Assembly: GCA_023105745.1 (NCBI GenBank)
Contig: JALGQZ010000018.1
Location: 11,297,338-11,361,337 of the forward strand
Reading direction: 5' to 3'
Length of the DNA: 64,000 nt
From: Austropuccinia psidii
Lineage: Eukaryota > Basidiomycota > Pucciniomycetes > Pucciniales > Sphaerophragmiaceae
Part shown: one piece after another, positions 12,263-24,482 of the stretch
Layout of the letters: every line of letters starts with the position of its first letter
Numbering within the stretch: the first letter of the stretch is position 1
The notes under the pieces: generated by a model
Told to the model about the DNA's origin: nothing
What the model saw: only the letters and a program-made list of their open reading frames with translations
The model's database searches: none
Position numbers and translations under genes: made by a program

Positions 12263-13660
12263 TGTCAGGTTGACTCTATGATATAGCTTCAAAATGATAA
12301 TAAAAGCTATAACTCTGAGTGTGAAAAAAAAATGATGATTATTAATTAAGGATGAGATGGTTAAAAGGGCTATACTAAATAATTTAGTGATTGTGAGTGC
12401 TATTGATAGCCCTGGGTGCAGTGTTTACCTGTTGGTTTACAATAATAAACCCTAAAATAATTAAAATTATAATTATACCTGTTTAATTCTAAGGGTAACA
12501 CTTCTTCAGGAAGCAATACCATGTAAGAATACTAAGAACAGGATGATGGATTGGCCTTCTGGTGAGGAAAGGCCTCCTTTTATCTTGTTCTGGGGTAGTG
12601 GGAGGTTGTTTACCTCTGCACACAACCACAGAGTGAAGATTTTCACCACTGTGGGCTGTTTTGTGGCTCTAAACACTCAATACAGACTTGTATTGGGTGG
12701 AAATGTGGTTTTATAACCACAAGTTGTCATTTTTACCCTATACAGGGTGAAAGTTTTCACCAATGGAGTTTACAGGTGTGTTCTGGTGCTTCTGACGCAT
12801 CAGAAGCTGTACAGAACATTCCTGTATGAATCTTATGTGTCAATTTATGAGGAATTAAAGAATAAACAGCATTCAATTCAATTGATTATCTGTTAATTCA
12901 ATTTTATGGACAGCTGTCCCACAGTAAGATTCCATACTGGCTAGTGTGGGATTACAATCTTAAAACCTGAATATCTTTTTCAGTTTTAAAGATAGAGAGC
13001 TCAAAAGTGGATCCTTTTTTATCCCTTGACATGCTCTAAACAATGATTACTCATTTTGTATAGCTATCATTAAATATGGCAAAGTTATACCAATTTGTGT
13101 ATTTGTTATGAATCCTGTATTGAGGTTATTTACTTCATACCTTTTGTTCTAGATGAGTTGAGAGGAAATAGATGACACCGTCAGCTAGCCCTGATTTTTC
13201 TCTTTCCAAAAAGACCCCACTTTAGGTATCTCACACTAAAACTGTAGAATTTAGATGAGAGGTGAATATTTTATTCACCCTTATTTTACCTTATTTTGGC
13301 CATAGCTTCTGTAGTTTTGGTGCTAGCTAAATTTGGGTAGTAAAATTGGATAGCCCCAATTGAGAGCTTTAATTTTAATACTCATTTGGTGGGGTTTATC
13401 CTATTTCTTTAAATTTTAGATGAGAGGTGAAAATTAGGGTTTATGCTCAACAACTGCTTTGAGCTTGAATAACTTTGTTAATATATGTCCTGTGATTATG
13501 GGACTTATATATTTGGAAAGTGGTGGATTTCCTCTTCCTTTTGATACCTTTTGAGCTTTTTTTGGCTAAGCTTTATGTTTTGGTGGTATTTTACTCTACC
13601 ATTGGTTTATGGTATTCTGGCTGTCATGCTTGTGCTCTGGTTTTGAGTCACAGGCTGACA
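12263..13660 (-). repeat. 5' LTR of the gag-only element
   Basis: Partner of 3159-4553. On the plus strand it starts TGTCAGGTTGAC and ends GTCACAGGCTGACA, followed by target duplication AAAAC at 13661-13665. Confidence 0.85.
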
Positions 13661-13665
13661 AAAAC

Positions 13666-16190
13666 AATCACACAAATTAAAAGGTCCATCCCTTATTCAC
13701 CAACAGTTTAATCAAAAAAATCTTTACAGTTCACATCCAATTTCACCTTTACTTTCAGAATTCCTTTCAATTCTTCAAAACAATATAAATATTTTAACCC
13801 TTTTACCTTTTGAATGTGTTTACCAAAAAATAAAAGCCGCTGGAAAACTAGCTAAAGGAATATTTTAAGTTAAAAAAGGTGAGTTTGTATTTTATTATTA
13901 AAACTGTATATTTCAATCTTCAGAATTTGATGGTGCAATGGAAATAATTTGTAAATATTCAAAATATAAACATTCAAACTTACCCACCATAAATAATGAA
14001 ATTCATACTTTAGTTGTCCTTTCAACTCAAATTGGTTTCAATTAGATAGGATCTTTTTAGGAAATGACTGGACTAGCTTCAAAAGAAGTTTCATATAGTT
14101 TTTTTTTGTGAGAGATGTTCCTTATATTTCCTTTACTGATTTTAGCTCATAAACACTTTGTATTACATTAAATTATCATTTACTAATAGCATCAAAATAT
14201 TAAAACAAAAATATAATAACAGAAAAATAATTAATCAAAAATTCAAGAAATTTAGATTTACTAATTCAAAAAGATTCAAGGGTAAAAGTATATAATGATC
14301 CTTTGTTATAAGAAAGACCTTGCACTCTGACCATTAACTTGAGAATAATTTTTTTGAAAAATAATATCAAAGCTCTCTACCTCTTCATTGTAAATCTTAG
14401 ACATTATATCCTGTATTTCTTCAAGTAAATTGCATAAAACAACATAAAAAACCACCCATTTATTCAGTTAAACCATAGTACTTATGTTCCTTGGTTGGGT
14501 GGTAATTTCACAAATACTTTACCATCTTTCTTTTTAAATTACAATGAAATCTTCTATCCACACCCTTTCAAAATCCAGGCATACATTAAGCTCTAAGCTC
14601 CTTGGATCATTAAGTGAATTCTTGAGGTATCCAGGTGCAAAAAAATGTGTTAACATATTTCAAGTCAGCTATGAGGTTTTCATGGTTTAAGAGACACTGT
14701 CATGACTTTTGACAAATTTCCATATTTTGATATTTTGGAAAGTAATAAAATGAGCCAGGAAATCTATAATTAAATAAAATAAACTTCTTTCTCAAATTAC
14801 AACAAAGCTTTAAATCCATATAATACCCCCAGATAAAATTCATAATCAAAGCTATATTTTCCAGAAGAAGAGAAAAACATACCTCTTTTTACAATAAAAA
14901 TAGTCATTACCATACAAGACTGTATTTATACTTAATGTTATTTTGGTTAAATAAACAAATCCAACAAATTAAGGGAATCCCAGCATTTTAATAACCTGAG
15001 AGCTTTCAATACAATATTGATAGTTTTGCCAGGATATAAATATATTTCTAAGTCAAAATATTGCTTCAATGAAGTGACTGGTATGAAATAATACTGTTCC
15101 ATAGGATAATCCAAAGATATTCTACATTCATTAAATTGAATCCCCATTACCATTGGAGCCAAGGCAGAAAAGGCCCACCACCTTCTTCAAGGAAGGTTCT
15201 CTTTGTGAATAAGGTGAATTGTTATGGAAAATCTGGAGATCCTTAATCATACTTCAAAGGAGGTGGAATTAATCTAATTTTGTGTGAAGTAATTGTTCAA
15301 ACTGACGATCAGGAATATAGAATGGATCATATTCCTCCTAAAATTGTGAATTATGTATTGATTGGTGTGGAATAAGATAATGCTTTTCATATATAGCCTG
15401 GAGAGGTAAACTGAGATCCTCAAGGCCAGAATCATAATCTTGTGTGAGAAATATTTCCTGAAGTGCATAAATATATTTGAACATATTTTTATGATTTTTT
15501 GACATACTCTGAAAATTTTTAGTTTGAATTTATCAAAAGCTTGATTCTTTTTATTAGAATGGTCAAAAAACAACTTGGATTTTAAAGGAGAATTTGAGAT
15601 TTAAAAACCACTGTTTTGGAATGAAAAAGCCTTCAAATATACCTGACAATGGACTTGTCTTTTTCTTTCAAAAAAAAACTCTGTTACTTAATTCAGGATT
15701 TGTGAGCTTTGTGGAAATGAAATATACACCCTTTTCCAAGGCTGATTTGGATAGCTTTGACACTCATCTATATGGATCTTTTGTATTAAATTGAACAAAT
15801 TAAGTTGATTTTCTTAATCAATAACTTTCATAACTCCAAAATTTGTGAAATAGTCAAAGTAAATTTTGAATAAAATCAAGTGATGTAAAATATTCAAAAA
15901 AATAAAAAACTTCAAATAATAATCAAAGGAAATTTTCCTGGAAGCTACGCAGAATGATCAACACAAGCCTATGTGGAATTGAGAGGGAATATACACACAT
16001 TCAAAGTAAGAAGGACACTTTGAAGTTTCTACACAAAACAGGGGAGTGGAATTGGGCTGTTTTCTAAGCTTATCAACTTATGGTTTTAATGAAGCTGAGC
16101 CCTCATCAAAATGTGAAAAGGCCCCTCTCAAAAAGTGAAGATGATCCAGATGGAATTATTTCTTGGCTTCAAAAAAACAAAAATTATCAG
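13666..16190. other. Intergenic, decayed coding-like fragments only
   Basis: No intact gene is visible. Minus-strand readings around 15460-15270 contain a plausible protein stretch (LTQDYDSGLEDLSLPLQAIY and, after a stop, EEYDPFYIPDRQFEQLL). The readings 15162-14947 and 15594-15794 (+) also look partly protein-like. I cannot assign a family; they may be pieces of one decayed transposon or host gene on the minus strand. Confidence 0.35.
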
Positions 16191-16353
16191 GAGCGCCGGG
16201 CGGTGTTGAGCTAGCGGTGTCCCAGTCGGAGTTTGAAAGATAAGCTTAATTAGGTCCTCCCATCCAAACTTTTCAAGTCAGACAGCCAAGACTAAGCTAA
16301 GACCCAGTCTTAAGGAGCCCACGACAGACTAGCTTGATATCATCAAATTTTCA

Positions 16354-18637
16354 ATGGCTTTACAGTCCAATGAGTCTCTACAGGAATCAGAAGATCAAAG
16401 GTAAATTAGAAGTTGCAAAGGTCTCTTGAATTACTCTCTTGATCTCAATCATTCATCGTTTTGTCAACAATAATCTTTATCCTCATCCAACAGACCAACA
16501 GACGATCGTTTGATTTTCTCAGTCATCAACTATACATACCATTCTATTTAAATTCTTATTCGTATGATGATGGTGGTGATGATAATACCATGACAGAATT
16601 GAAATTTTCATTAAATCACTTGCTCGTTCGATTTGGATTAGTTTGAATCGGCTTATGATTTTTAAGAATGAATTTATTTTATTTTTAAATCTTATTAAGT
16701 TTAATTTTGGATTATCGACCTTTGTTTGGTCGATTTGTTTGTTTGTCTTATCTAGAAAAAAGAAAAAATCCTCTCGGAAGAAATTTCTTAAATGAATTTG
16801 ATCCCTATCAATTTGGTCTTGGCTTGATTTCTTGAAAAACTTGTGATTTAAAAATCGAGTAATCCTTCAGCCTTTGGATATCTTTCGATTTCTTTTGATT
16901 GGTTTGATCTTCATCTTCCATCATTCTATGATCTTCTAGATCGAATCAGATTAGAAAACTCACTTGATTGATTGATTGATTGATTGATTAATTGATGTCG
17001 ACCAATTGGATGATAAGCTGATTTCGGTCTGATTTACTTACGATTTGCTGCCTTTGATTGTGTTTTTGATTGTCTTGAACATCTTGATTATCATAAAAAG
17101 GAGGTTGTCTCAAGTTAAAGCTGAACTAGCTCGAAACATGTGAGTAAACTTTCATTTTGAATCATATTTCTTAATCATGGCTCATTTCTTGCTTTTATTT
17201 CTTGATCATATTTTCTTTCCTTCATTCTAGTACACTCAGGGAACAAGAGCTTGTGGCCAAAGCAGCCAGTTTAGAGCGTCTCAAGTAAGTTGATCTCCTT
17301 GATTTGGTCTCCCTGAGACTGAGATCATTTCTATCATCGAACTTAAAAAGCATAGCCATCCAGCTCGTATTAATACTGCAGTATGCTTTAAAATAATATC
17401 TTCATGGCTGGTTTCAATCCTAATGACCTCATCTATCTATTGCTTAATATAGGTTTGAGGAAGAATTAACTCACCAGGTTAATCTTGTAAGACTTGGATC
17501 ACCATCCACCACCACTTCTAAAATCGCTTCACCTTTATTATCTCCGCCAATCGGTCCTACTAACGCCATGTTAAAAGACGCAATCAATCAATCGCCCAAA
17601 TCAACCGTACTGATTCCAGTTGGAAAAGAACGAGATTTGCCCGAGCCAGCCATGATGGTCTTGAGGGGACTATGGGCTCGACTGGGTTATCAGGGCAATT
17701 CATTTGTTGATATGCAATTAGAAATCGCCAAAGAGCTCTCAAGAGCTGACTTTGCTCGATTCGAGCGTGAGATGTTATGCAATGAAGTCATAAGCTTAAG
17801 AAATGAGGTCAACCATTTATCATATCTTATCATCTTAGATTCCTTGCTTCTCTAAAAAAACTTGACTGATTAAATGATCCTTTCAAGCAGCTTGACCTAC
17901 TTCGTGAAGATCGCAATGAGCTAATCCGACGTGCAGAGTCTGCCCAAGCAAATTTAAGTCAAGTTCTCGAATCTGAAGAGAGAACGTTCAAAGCATTGGT
18001 CACCGAACGCGAAATTGCTAAAAGAGCAATCGAGAGAGCTGAAAAAGGTGTACAACAAGTCGTCGTTGCAAAAGAAAAAGAAGCGGTACGGGCCGAGGCC
18101 ATGAGCGAAGAAATTCATCGATTGGAAAAAGAGCGACTGGCAGCTGTCTTGTATGCTCGTACAGCCGAAGAACAGGCCGCGCTGGCCAACATTACCGCTA
18201 AAACCGCTGCGGCTGTCGCCATAAGTGCTGTTCAAACCTCTCAGCCTCCTACACCTCGTGTTGGGTTTGCGCCGACAACCCCAAAGAGCCCCAGGATGCC
18301 TTCACCAGGTCTGGCAGGCCGAACAACAACTCATTCTCAAAAACCATCCAATAACCCTTCTCAAAATCACCATCATTCCAACCTAGCAAACACACCTCGT
18401 CTGGCTACAGCATCATCCCCAAATCATCATTCTACTTCTGCTCCACGTACGCCTCACTTGAATTCAGCTTCACAACCCAATAACAATAACACATGGACTG
18501 AGCTTGACGAGGCTATTTTGCAAACTAAAATGCGCGAGCGACGGATCGAGGCTGAGGAAAATCGTTTAGCAGCTGAAGCCACTAAATTGGCCCAAGAAAG
18601 AATCAAATTGAGATTCGATCTTAACCAATTACCTTGA
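16354..18637 (+). CDS. Host coiled-coil protein, five exons, function unknown
   Basis: The only convincing intact host gene. Exons 16354-16400, 17101-17139, 17231-17284, 17453-17807 and 17888-18637 join in one open frame of about 414 residues. Introns 1-4 are about 700, 91, 168 and 80 bp. The first three donors are GTAAAT, GTGAGT and GTAAGT; the fourth would be GTCAAC, which is weak, and its acceptor could also be 3 bases later. The ATG at 16354 gives MALQSNESLQ. The protein is mostly predicted coiled coil: a central segment with LRGLWARLGYQGNSFVDMQ, a long Glu/Ala/Arg-rich helix, a Pro/Ser/Asn-rich low-complexity stretch (about 18240-18480), and a final helix ERRIEAEENRLAAEATKLAQ. I recognise no domain; a scaffold or cytoskeletal role is only a guess. 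The gene is rich in CpG, unlike all surrounding elements. The long first intron may hide another exon. Confidence 0.7.
16964..16994. repeat. (GATT)n microsatellite in intron 1
   Basis: Seven near-perfect TTGA/GATT units inside the first intron of the coiled-coil gene. Confidence 0.85.
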
Positions 18638-18687
18638 GCTAGCACCGATCCCTCTAAAGTTGGATTTCTTAGCAAGAAAAATCAGAT

Positions 18688-19047
18688 GTGAAAAGGGAAA
18701 TGGATTGCAATGTAGGTAAGCTAAAAAAAAGGCGATCGAATTCCTTACATTTCTTAACTATATATGACCAAGAAGCATTTGTATCTATATACCTTCAAGA
18801 TATAGCAACATGGCTCATTAAAACCTTGTCAAAACCCATTAGTTTTCAAAAATGTAATTTTTTTAAACCACAGAAAGGTTTTGATCACAATGCTTCAGAA
18901 CGATTTGAATGGAAAATTCAGACAAGAGGATTGAGCTGTGGATTCAGTGTATGTCAGAATTATGCTTTGTGTAATGAACAAATGTTGCCTTCGGATCCTG
19001 CTTTTAAAACGACATTGGTCGCTCATGTTGAAATATATGTTGAATAA
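18688..19047 (+). CDS. Doubtful 119-codon ORF downstream of the host gene
   Basis: It opens with ATG at 18688, 51 bases after the stop of the coiled-coil gene, and runs 119 codons. No domain is recognised. Composition is mixed, with several Cys and aromatic residues, and is not clearly repeat-derived. It may simply be open 3' UTR sequence of the upstream gene. No splice evidence is available. Confidence 0.2.
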   Translation: MKREMDCNVGKLKKRRSNSLHFLTIYDQEAFVSIYLQDIATWLIKTLSKPISFQKCNFFKPQKGFDHNASERFEWKIQTRGLSCGFSVCQNYALCNEQMLPSDPAFKTTLVAHVEIYVE

Positions 19048-19319
19048 CTTCATGCCGCTGCCAAATTAAAACTATTTCATAAATCTGGAGGTGAACTCTG
19101 GAGGCTTGGACGAAAGGCAGACTAATCATTACTTTGAGAAATATTAGATTTTCTAACAATCTTTCGGATCACATTTTTGGAGCTCTAACCGCTAGTGAGT
19201 GTTATTGGCATAAAGAGACACCGATTGGAGATAATCATTTTTTAATGTGTAACCTTTCAGCTAAAAATCATGAGTTGCTCAGTTTTATTGACCATTTACA
19301 AGAGTATGTATTTTTATCC

Positions 19320-19341
19320 AATATATATATATATATATATT
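19320..19341. repeat. (AT)n microsatellite
   Basis: Eleven consecutive AT units. Confidence 0.9.
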
Positions 19342-19413
19342 AAAGTTGCTATTGTAATTATAAATATCAATGAACGAGAAAACATTTTTGGATTTCTCTT
19401 ACGAAAATTAGTC

Positions 19414-19815
19414 CTAGAAAAAAGAGGCAGCGCCATCGTCATGAAAGAAGGGTTTGGGGCCCATAGGCAAGGGGCAGCCGGCATACAAACAACCTTCCCT
19501 AGACAAAGTTAGAAACACTAGCATACTCCACTCACCCATGACTGGCCAAACAGTCATGGAAGTAGGGCATGGGTAGGAACCAAGGCTGGATGTGCAGTGC
19601 ATAACAGCGAAGGACTTGCAGTTGCTTTAGAGTCTTTAAAGTCATATGGACATGTCTCAAGTGGGCAGTCAGCCCTATGCTGTGCAATGTGCATACCCAA
19701 ACACACAGTCAATACAGCTGGCAGTATCACCCCACAGGCAGTCTTGGCTTTTCATTCTCCAGCAATCAGTTCAGGTGTTTGTAGTAAATTGCACTTACTC
19801 AAATGGGATTGCCCA
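19414..19815. other. GC-richer segment of unknown origin
   Basis: This roughly 400-bp block is clearly less AT-rich than its surroundings and is open in several overlapping frames on both strands (for example 19597-19908 and 19646-19888 on plus, 19602-19414 on minus). None resembles a known protein to me. The composition suggests either a dispersed repeat or a fragment of different age. Boundaries are approximate and no terminal repeats are visible. Confidence 0.3.
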
Positions 19816-20153
19816 AAAAGTTGTCACAAATCAAAATATATATGTATTTATTGCATTATTCTTGAAAAAATTAATAAGGAGTCCATGATAATAATAATCA
19901 GCCAATAGTTGACACATCAAAAAAGATCTAAAAAATTCAGTCAAACTTAAACAGGCTATTTGGTTGATGAAACCACTCTTTTAAAGTAAATGAAATGAGA
20001 AATAGCTTGAGGATTCAAAGATGGATATGTTAGTGTTACTATATGACCTCTATATGAGAATTTTTTTTGTTCAAAATACAAAGAAGCTCAAATGAAAAGG
20101 TACCTTAATGCTATAGATCCCAGAATAAGGAGGTTACATAAAATCATCTTCCA

Positions 20154-20453
20154 CTATAAAGGTAAAGACAATTGGATAAGCCCTGTGTAATATTTAATCA
20201 CAATTTCCGAGTGAATCCCCAAGTCTAATGTCATCTTATCAAACTTCCAGAGTGCAAGAAAAAGTGGGCCTGATTTTAATTTATTTGTCTTTTGGAGTAA
20301 ATCATATTGAAGAGCTTGTAATTTGAGTCTTTTAATTCCTTGGCCTAATTGGGATGGACAATTATGAGTTTCTTGCTTAATTAAGTGATTATTGAGTGAT
20401 ATAAAGGTAGTGACAAGTTTTTGATTGGTTTCTTTCTTTGAAATGGGTTTCAT
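20154..20453 (-). pseudogene. Unassigned 99-codon ORF, possibly a decayed gene fragment
   Basis: A minus-strand reading with protein-like composition (QLGQGIKRLKLQALQYDLLQ, LFLALWKFDKMTLDLGI). No family recognised, and no exon partners found on either side. The flanking sequence to 21000 has no other supportable feature. Confidence 0.2.
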
Positions 20454-21000
20454 TTACTTCATTGAACTCAATACTAATTGTGAAAGAAAAAAAAATTGTG
20501 AATCTTAAAACTGATCATGTAATAAAATCATGGTATTATTTAAAATTTTTACAAATTTGTTTTTTGATTAAATAATTACATTTTTTTATTGGAATTTTTA
20601 TTGGTAAAATATTTAGATCATAGGTTTTCTTGAAAACACATTTAAATAAATTGAATTTCTTGGGAAATTATCTAATCTTACTGTAGATTTCTGGTAAAAT
20701 GAATGTTAATATTATTTTAGCAAGATTAGCTACAAAGATTCTTAACAATGAAAGATCTTTCTATCAAAGTTAAGGAAGTAAGATCTTGAAAAAATATCCT
20801 GATGAGTATCTAGGATGGGCTCATTAAATGGGAAGAATTGATCTCACTTTATAATGTGATTCTAATTCTTTAAGACTTTTATAAAGTAAATATAGGATGA
20901 TAGAATAGTTTAGACAAAACAATATGTCTTGTAGAAAATCCAAATATATTATGAGCTTAAGCATATTTGTCACCATATATAAGATCTTCATAAATATTCT

Positions 21001-21175
21001 GAGGTGTCAAAGTTACCAAATCCCACACTCAAAATCCTGAGTTTTTTGCCAAAATCCCGCATTAATTTTTTGGGATTTCAGAAATCCCACACCTCAAGAG
21101 GTGTTGTATTTTGAGGTACAAAAACCCAGTATTTTTGGTACCAAATCCCATGTTTAAATACTAAAATCCCACCTT
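21001..21175 (+). repeat. Left TIR and subterminal AAATCCCA repeats
   Basis: The TIR is followed by AAATCCCACA, AAATCCCGCA, GGGATTTC, AAATCCCACAC, CAAATCCCATG and AAATCCCACC within 175 bp. The same motif in both orientations fills the right end. Confidence 0.7.
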
Positions 21176-21336
21176 TAACTTCCCATAAAGGCACATGTTT
21201 AAAACACACAACTCAGTAAGGGCATGTTAAATTGCATATAACTTTACTTCTCATGCATAAAATATCAATACGCTCATCATTTATTAAAGTATTTGATTTT
21301 AAATTGCATTCAATACAGGCCTTTTCTTCTTTTACC

Positions 21337-22583
21337 ATGCCCAAGGCATTGCAAAGGCTACCTTTACTTCAGACGTTAAACTCACTGCAGCTCATTGATG
21401 CACTCAACTCTGATAGTGATTCTGATATCCAGGAAGATATAATCTTATTAGATATGATAACCTCACAAAGATACATCAATCCTCATAGAAGATATCCATC
21501 ACATTACATGTATACAATGAATGATTTACAAACATTATCATCTGAAAAGTTTTGACAGCTATGTAGTACCACACATGAATCATTTGAAAAATTGGTTGCA
21601 CAAATTTAAGCTGATAAGCTGTTTCAAAACTCATCACAAAACAAACAACACAATCCTGCCATCCAATTGGCTGTGGCATTATCAAGGCTAGGATCAAATG
21701 GCAATGGGGCAGCTTTGGGAAAGATTGGAATGTTGTTTGGAATTAGCCATGGGGCTATTGTGTTGTACACTCAAAGAGTCATCCAGATATTAATGAAGTT
21801 GAAGAACAAAGTGACTGTGTGGCCAACAATAGAACAACAAAGAGAGATGTCTCAAGTAATTCAAGCAGAAGGCTTCCCTGGGTGCATTGGGTTTATTGAT
21901 GGGAGTCTCATACCATTATCACAACATCCTCCCAATTATGGTGAAGCCTATTTTGATCGCAAAAAAAGGTAAGCTGTTGATTCTTTATTCTTTATTTCAA
22001 TCTTACTGATGGTTTACATATAAGGTATTCTATGTCAATACAACTGGTTTGGAATATAAACAAACAGTTCACTGCTCTACATGTTGGTTGTACTGGGTCA
22101 CTTCATGATTCAAATGTCTATCAACATATGAAAATAGCACAAACACCTCAAGAGGTTTATGAAAAGGATCAGTACTTACTTGCAGATTCAGCATATGCAA
22201 GCTCTCCTTGGGTTGTTCCAGCATATAAGGGAGTTGTAGCACAGAATGAAGACAAACGTTCTTTCAATTACTGTCTAGCAAAATCAAGGGTCAGAATCGA
22301 GCATGTGATTGGAATTTTGAAGCGGAGGTGGTTTTCTCTAAGGGAAATGCGAAATCAAATGAGGGATAATTGTGAGATTGAATATTTTGTTAGTTGGGTT
22401 GTGTCTTGCATGATTTTACATAATATGTTAGCACAAATTGGTGATGAATGGTTTGCTTTATATGAAGATGATGATCCACCACATACAGAAAATCTGGCCA
22501 ACAACGACATTGGGGAAGATGTGGTAAATATGTGTGAAAAAATTAAACCAATTACTTTGGCATGGAAAAATAGTCAATTGTAA
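21337..22583 (+). pseudogene. Harbinger-type transposase (DDE_Tnp_4 family), two nonsense codons
   Basis: Catalyses cut-and-paste transposition. ATG at 21337 opens the frame; one GT-AG intron (21969-22024, 56 bp) joins the frames exactly at the family's conserved ...DRKKR-Y position. The DDE triad is visible: Asp in GCIGFIDGS (21898-21900), Asp in LLADSAY (22185-22187), and Glu in VRIEHVIGILKRRW (22299-22301). GSLHDSNVY and SCMILHNM are also typical. Two in-frame stops, TGA at 21553 and TAA at 21607, interrupt the N-terminal third. Both are one C-to-T change from CGA and CAA, and the first falls where the family often has Arg in F-R-Q-L. The stop at 22581-22583 is natural. Family identification is firm; activity is ruled out unless readthrough occurs. 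Confidence 0.85.
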
Positions 22584-22664
22584 ATTTCATCAGGACCATT
22601 GATTTATGTACTTAATTTAATGGCATACAATGGAGTGGAGATGTTATTCATAAAATAAAACTAT

Positions 22665-24001
22665 TTACAATGAATATTTTTTAGTTCTTTTTTGATCCTG
22701 CATATTTCTTTCACAGTACCCATTGACTCTTGAATTAATTTCAGTGGGTGTAATTTTCAAGAATTTGTCACCTACATTAAATAATTTATGGTTTATTTGA
22801 AAAGAACATCCAAAATGAGTTATTTCATCATGATTGATAATTTCTGGAGGTGGTTTTGTTGTATGATGAACCATTGTTTATTTCTTCCAAAGAATCTCCA
22901 TGATGCCAGGTTTTTTTGAAAAATCAATCTCCATTTTCAATTCGGGGAAGTGCAAGCCATGTCCAGAGTGGCTGAAGACAGTTGGAAGGGGATGGAAATT
23001 GTTTTTTGATACAAAAGAAAATATACCATAAGTCCAGGCATTGAGATCATTTAAATCTTGGTGCGGCTTATTGAAAAATCCATCTTGAGTGACAATGACA
23101 TTGGTAAATTATTTTAATTCTTCCTTGAGATTGGCAGAAGTCCATTAAAGTTGACTGGAATTTGGTAATTTGGCTTCTTCAATTAATGACTTATTCTCAT
23201 TAGCTTCTAATTTTGAAAAATGGGAGATTCTTGAGTAAACAAATTTGTCAAATTGCTGAAGTTTGGTCCATTGATTAATATCCATTTCAATATGATGAGG
23301 AGTTAAACCTGGTTTTCTGCAGTAAACACCTAATAATTTTGTAATTAGTTAGTAATTATTAAAATAATAAGCAAAAAATATCACACACCTGCAGATTTGC
23401 CATAATCTGAACAGAACAAAACCCAATACATTTCATAATGCCACCTTGGAGTTGCTTATTGGTTTTAATTTCTTGTTGATTTTGAGATAAGGAAATTAAG
23501 TTCATGATGAGGTTTTGCAGCATTTGAGAGTGTCCAGAAGAATTATCAAAAGGGATTATTTCATATATGATGACAGGCAAAAAGGGCTTTGTTGTTTTAT
23601 CAATGAGTATATAAGGATGGGAGTTTTAACCATGAGGCATTGGCAGATTTCTTGTCAATCGAAATGGTTAAAAAGTTTTTAAATTCTTTGTTTGAATGAC
23701 CAAGGTGAGACATAATGTGTTTTGAATCATGGATGTGTTGTCTTTGGCTTTGGATGAGCTTTCTTTTATGATTTAATTTCATATTATTATCCTCATGATG
23801 TTCTAAATTTGGTTTAGTCCTAACCATGACATCAAGAGGAGCAATAATAGCTTCATCATCTTTCAAATCATTCTGATGATGTGCTGAGTCTGGTTTAGTC
23901 CTAACCATGACATCATCAAAATGATTTGAAGAATGAGAGAGAGGAGGGGTATTTTTTTGAATTTTAAGGCTGATGGGAGGGGGGGGGTAATTGAATGACA
24001 T
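22665..24001 (-). pseudogene. TET/JBP-like 2-oxoglutarate/Fe(II) oxygenase gene, decayed
   Basis: A minus-strand gene convergent with the transposase. ATG at 24001 opens 133 codons containing a duplicated block with VMVRTKP. The reading then continues in another frame (ILIDKTTKPFLPVIIYEI), so there is a frameshift near 23620-23640. An intron at about 23389-23332 (GTGTGT...ACTAAC...TTATTAG) leads to the C-terminal domain. That domain has the Fe(II) motif HxD in NKPHQDLND, then TYGIFSF, MEIDFSKKPGIMEILW, a second His in MVHHTTKPPP, and THFGCSFQIN. This order matches the Tet-like 2OG-Fe(II) oxygenase domain that is greatly expanded in rust fungi; related TET/JBP enzymes oxidise 5-methylcytosine or thymine. 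Three TAA codons interrupt the C-terminal domain, each where CAA is one C-to-T change away. The assignment is from motifs only. The second transposon copy keeps the same motifs (43670-44780). Confidence 0.65.
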
Positions 24002-24393
24002 TGCAAAATAAACCCTTATAATTAATACTTCCCTACATGAACAAATAAATCAAAAGTTTAAACAAAAATTAAAACCCAAAAAAAAGCGGAGGTTAGTAAT
24101 GGTCATAATCCAAAGAACAAAGTCAAAATTAAATCATGATGAGTGATGTATGATGATGATTATAAAAGAAAAAAAGAAGAAAATAATAATAAATCAGTTT
24201 ATGAGTTTTCAAAAAAAAAATCATTAATCAGTGTATGATTTTAAAAAAACAAAAAAAAATATCAGAAATCAGTTGATGATTTTAAAAAAAAAAAAACCAT
24301 GAATGAGTTGATGATTTAAAAAAAAATAAACAAAAGTCAGTAATCTATTTTTCAAAAGCAAAAAAAAAACAAAAAACAAAATTAAAACACTTG

Positions 24394-24417
24394 CTAATGG
24401 CCTCTGGGGGCCATTAG
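24394..24417. repeat. Perfect 9-bp inverted repeat
   Basis: CTAATGGCC and GGCCATTAG flank a 6-base loop. It could fold as a hairpin in RNA or DNA. Confidence 0.7.
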
Positions 24418-24482
24418 AATCAAAAAAACAAAAAAACAATCCGAATCAATTTGGAATTTCTTTGGAACAATTAGAGCTGCTT

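Larger units (their letters stand above)
3159..13660 (-). mobile_element. Non-autonomous Gypsy-like LTR element with Gag but no Pol
   Basis: A complete LTR retrotransposon read on the minus strand. It has two LTRs of about 1395-1398 bp (3159-4553 and 12263-13660) beginning TGTCAGCCTGTGACTC and ending CCTGACA, and a perfect 5-bp target duplication AAAAC at 3154-3158 and 13661-13665. The PBS is at 12247-12259 and a purine tract at 4555-4566. The 7.7-kb interior contains a decayed Gag gene (4785-6347), a tandem-repeat array and a complete MULE transposon (7430-11738), but no protease, RT, RNase H or integrase. The Gag gene ends about 230 bp from the 3' LTR, so there is no room where pol was lost by the MULE insertion. 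This is the architecture of TR-GAG/LARD-type elements that depend on another element's Pol. The LTRs differ at several percent of sites by eye, so it is not recent. Confidence 0.85.

Noticed and set aside
16461..16646. 61-codon ORF in the long intron of the host gene
   Set aside because: Low-complexity reading without fitting splice phase to the neighbouring exons.
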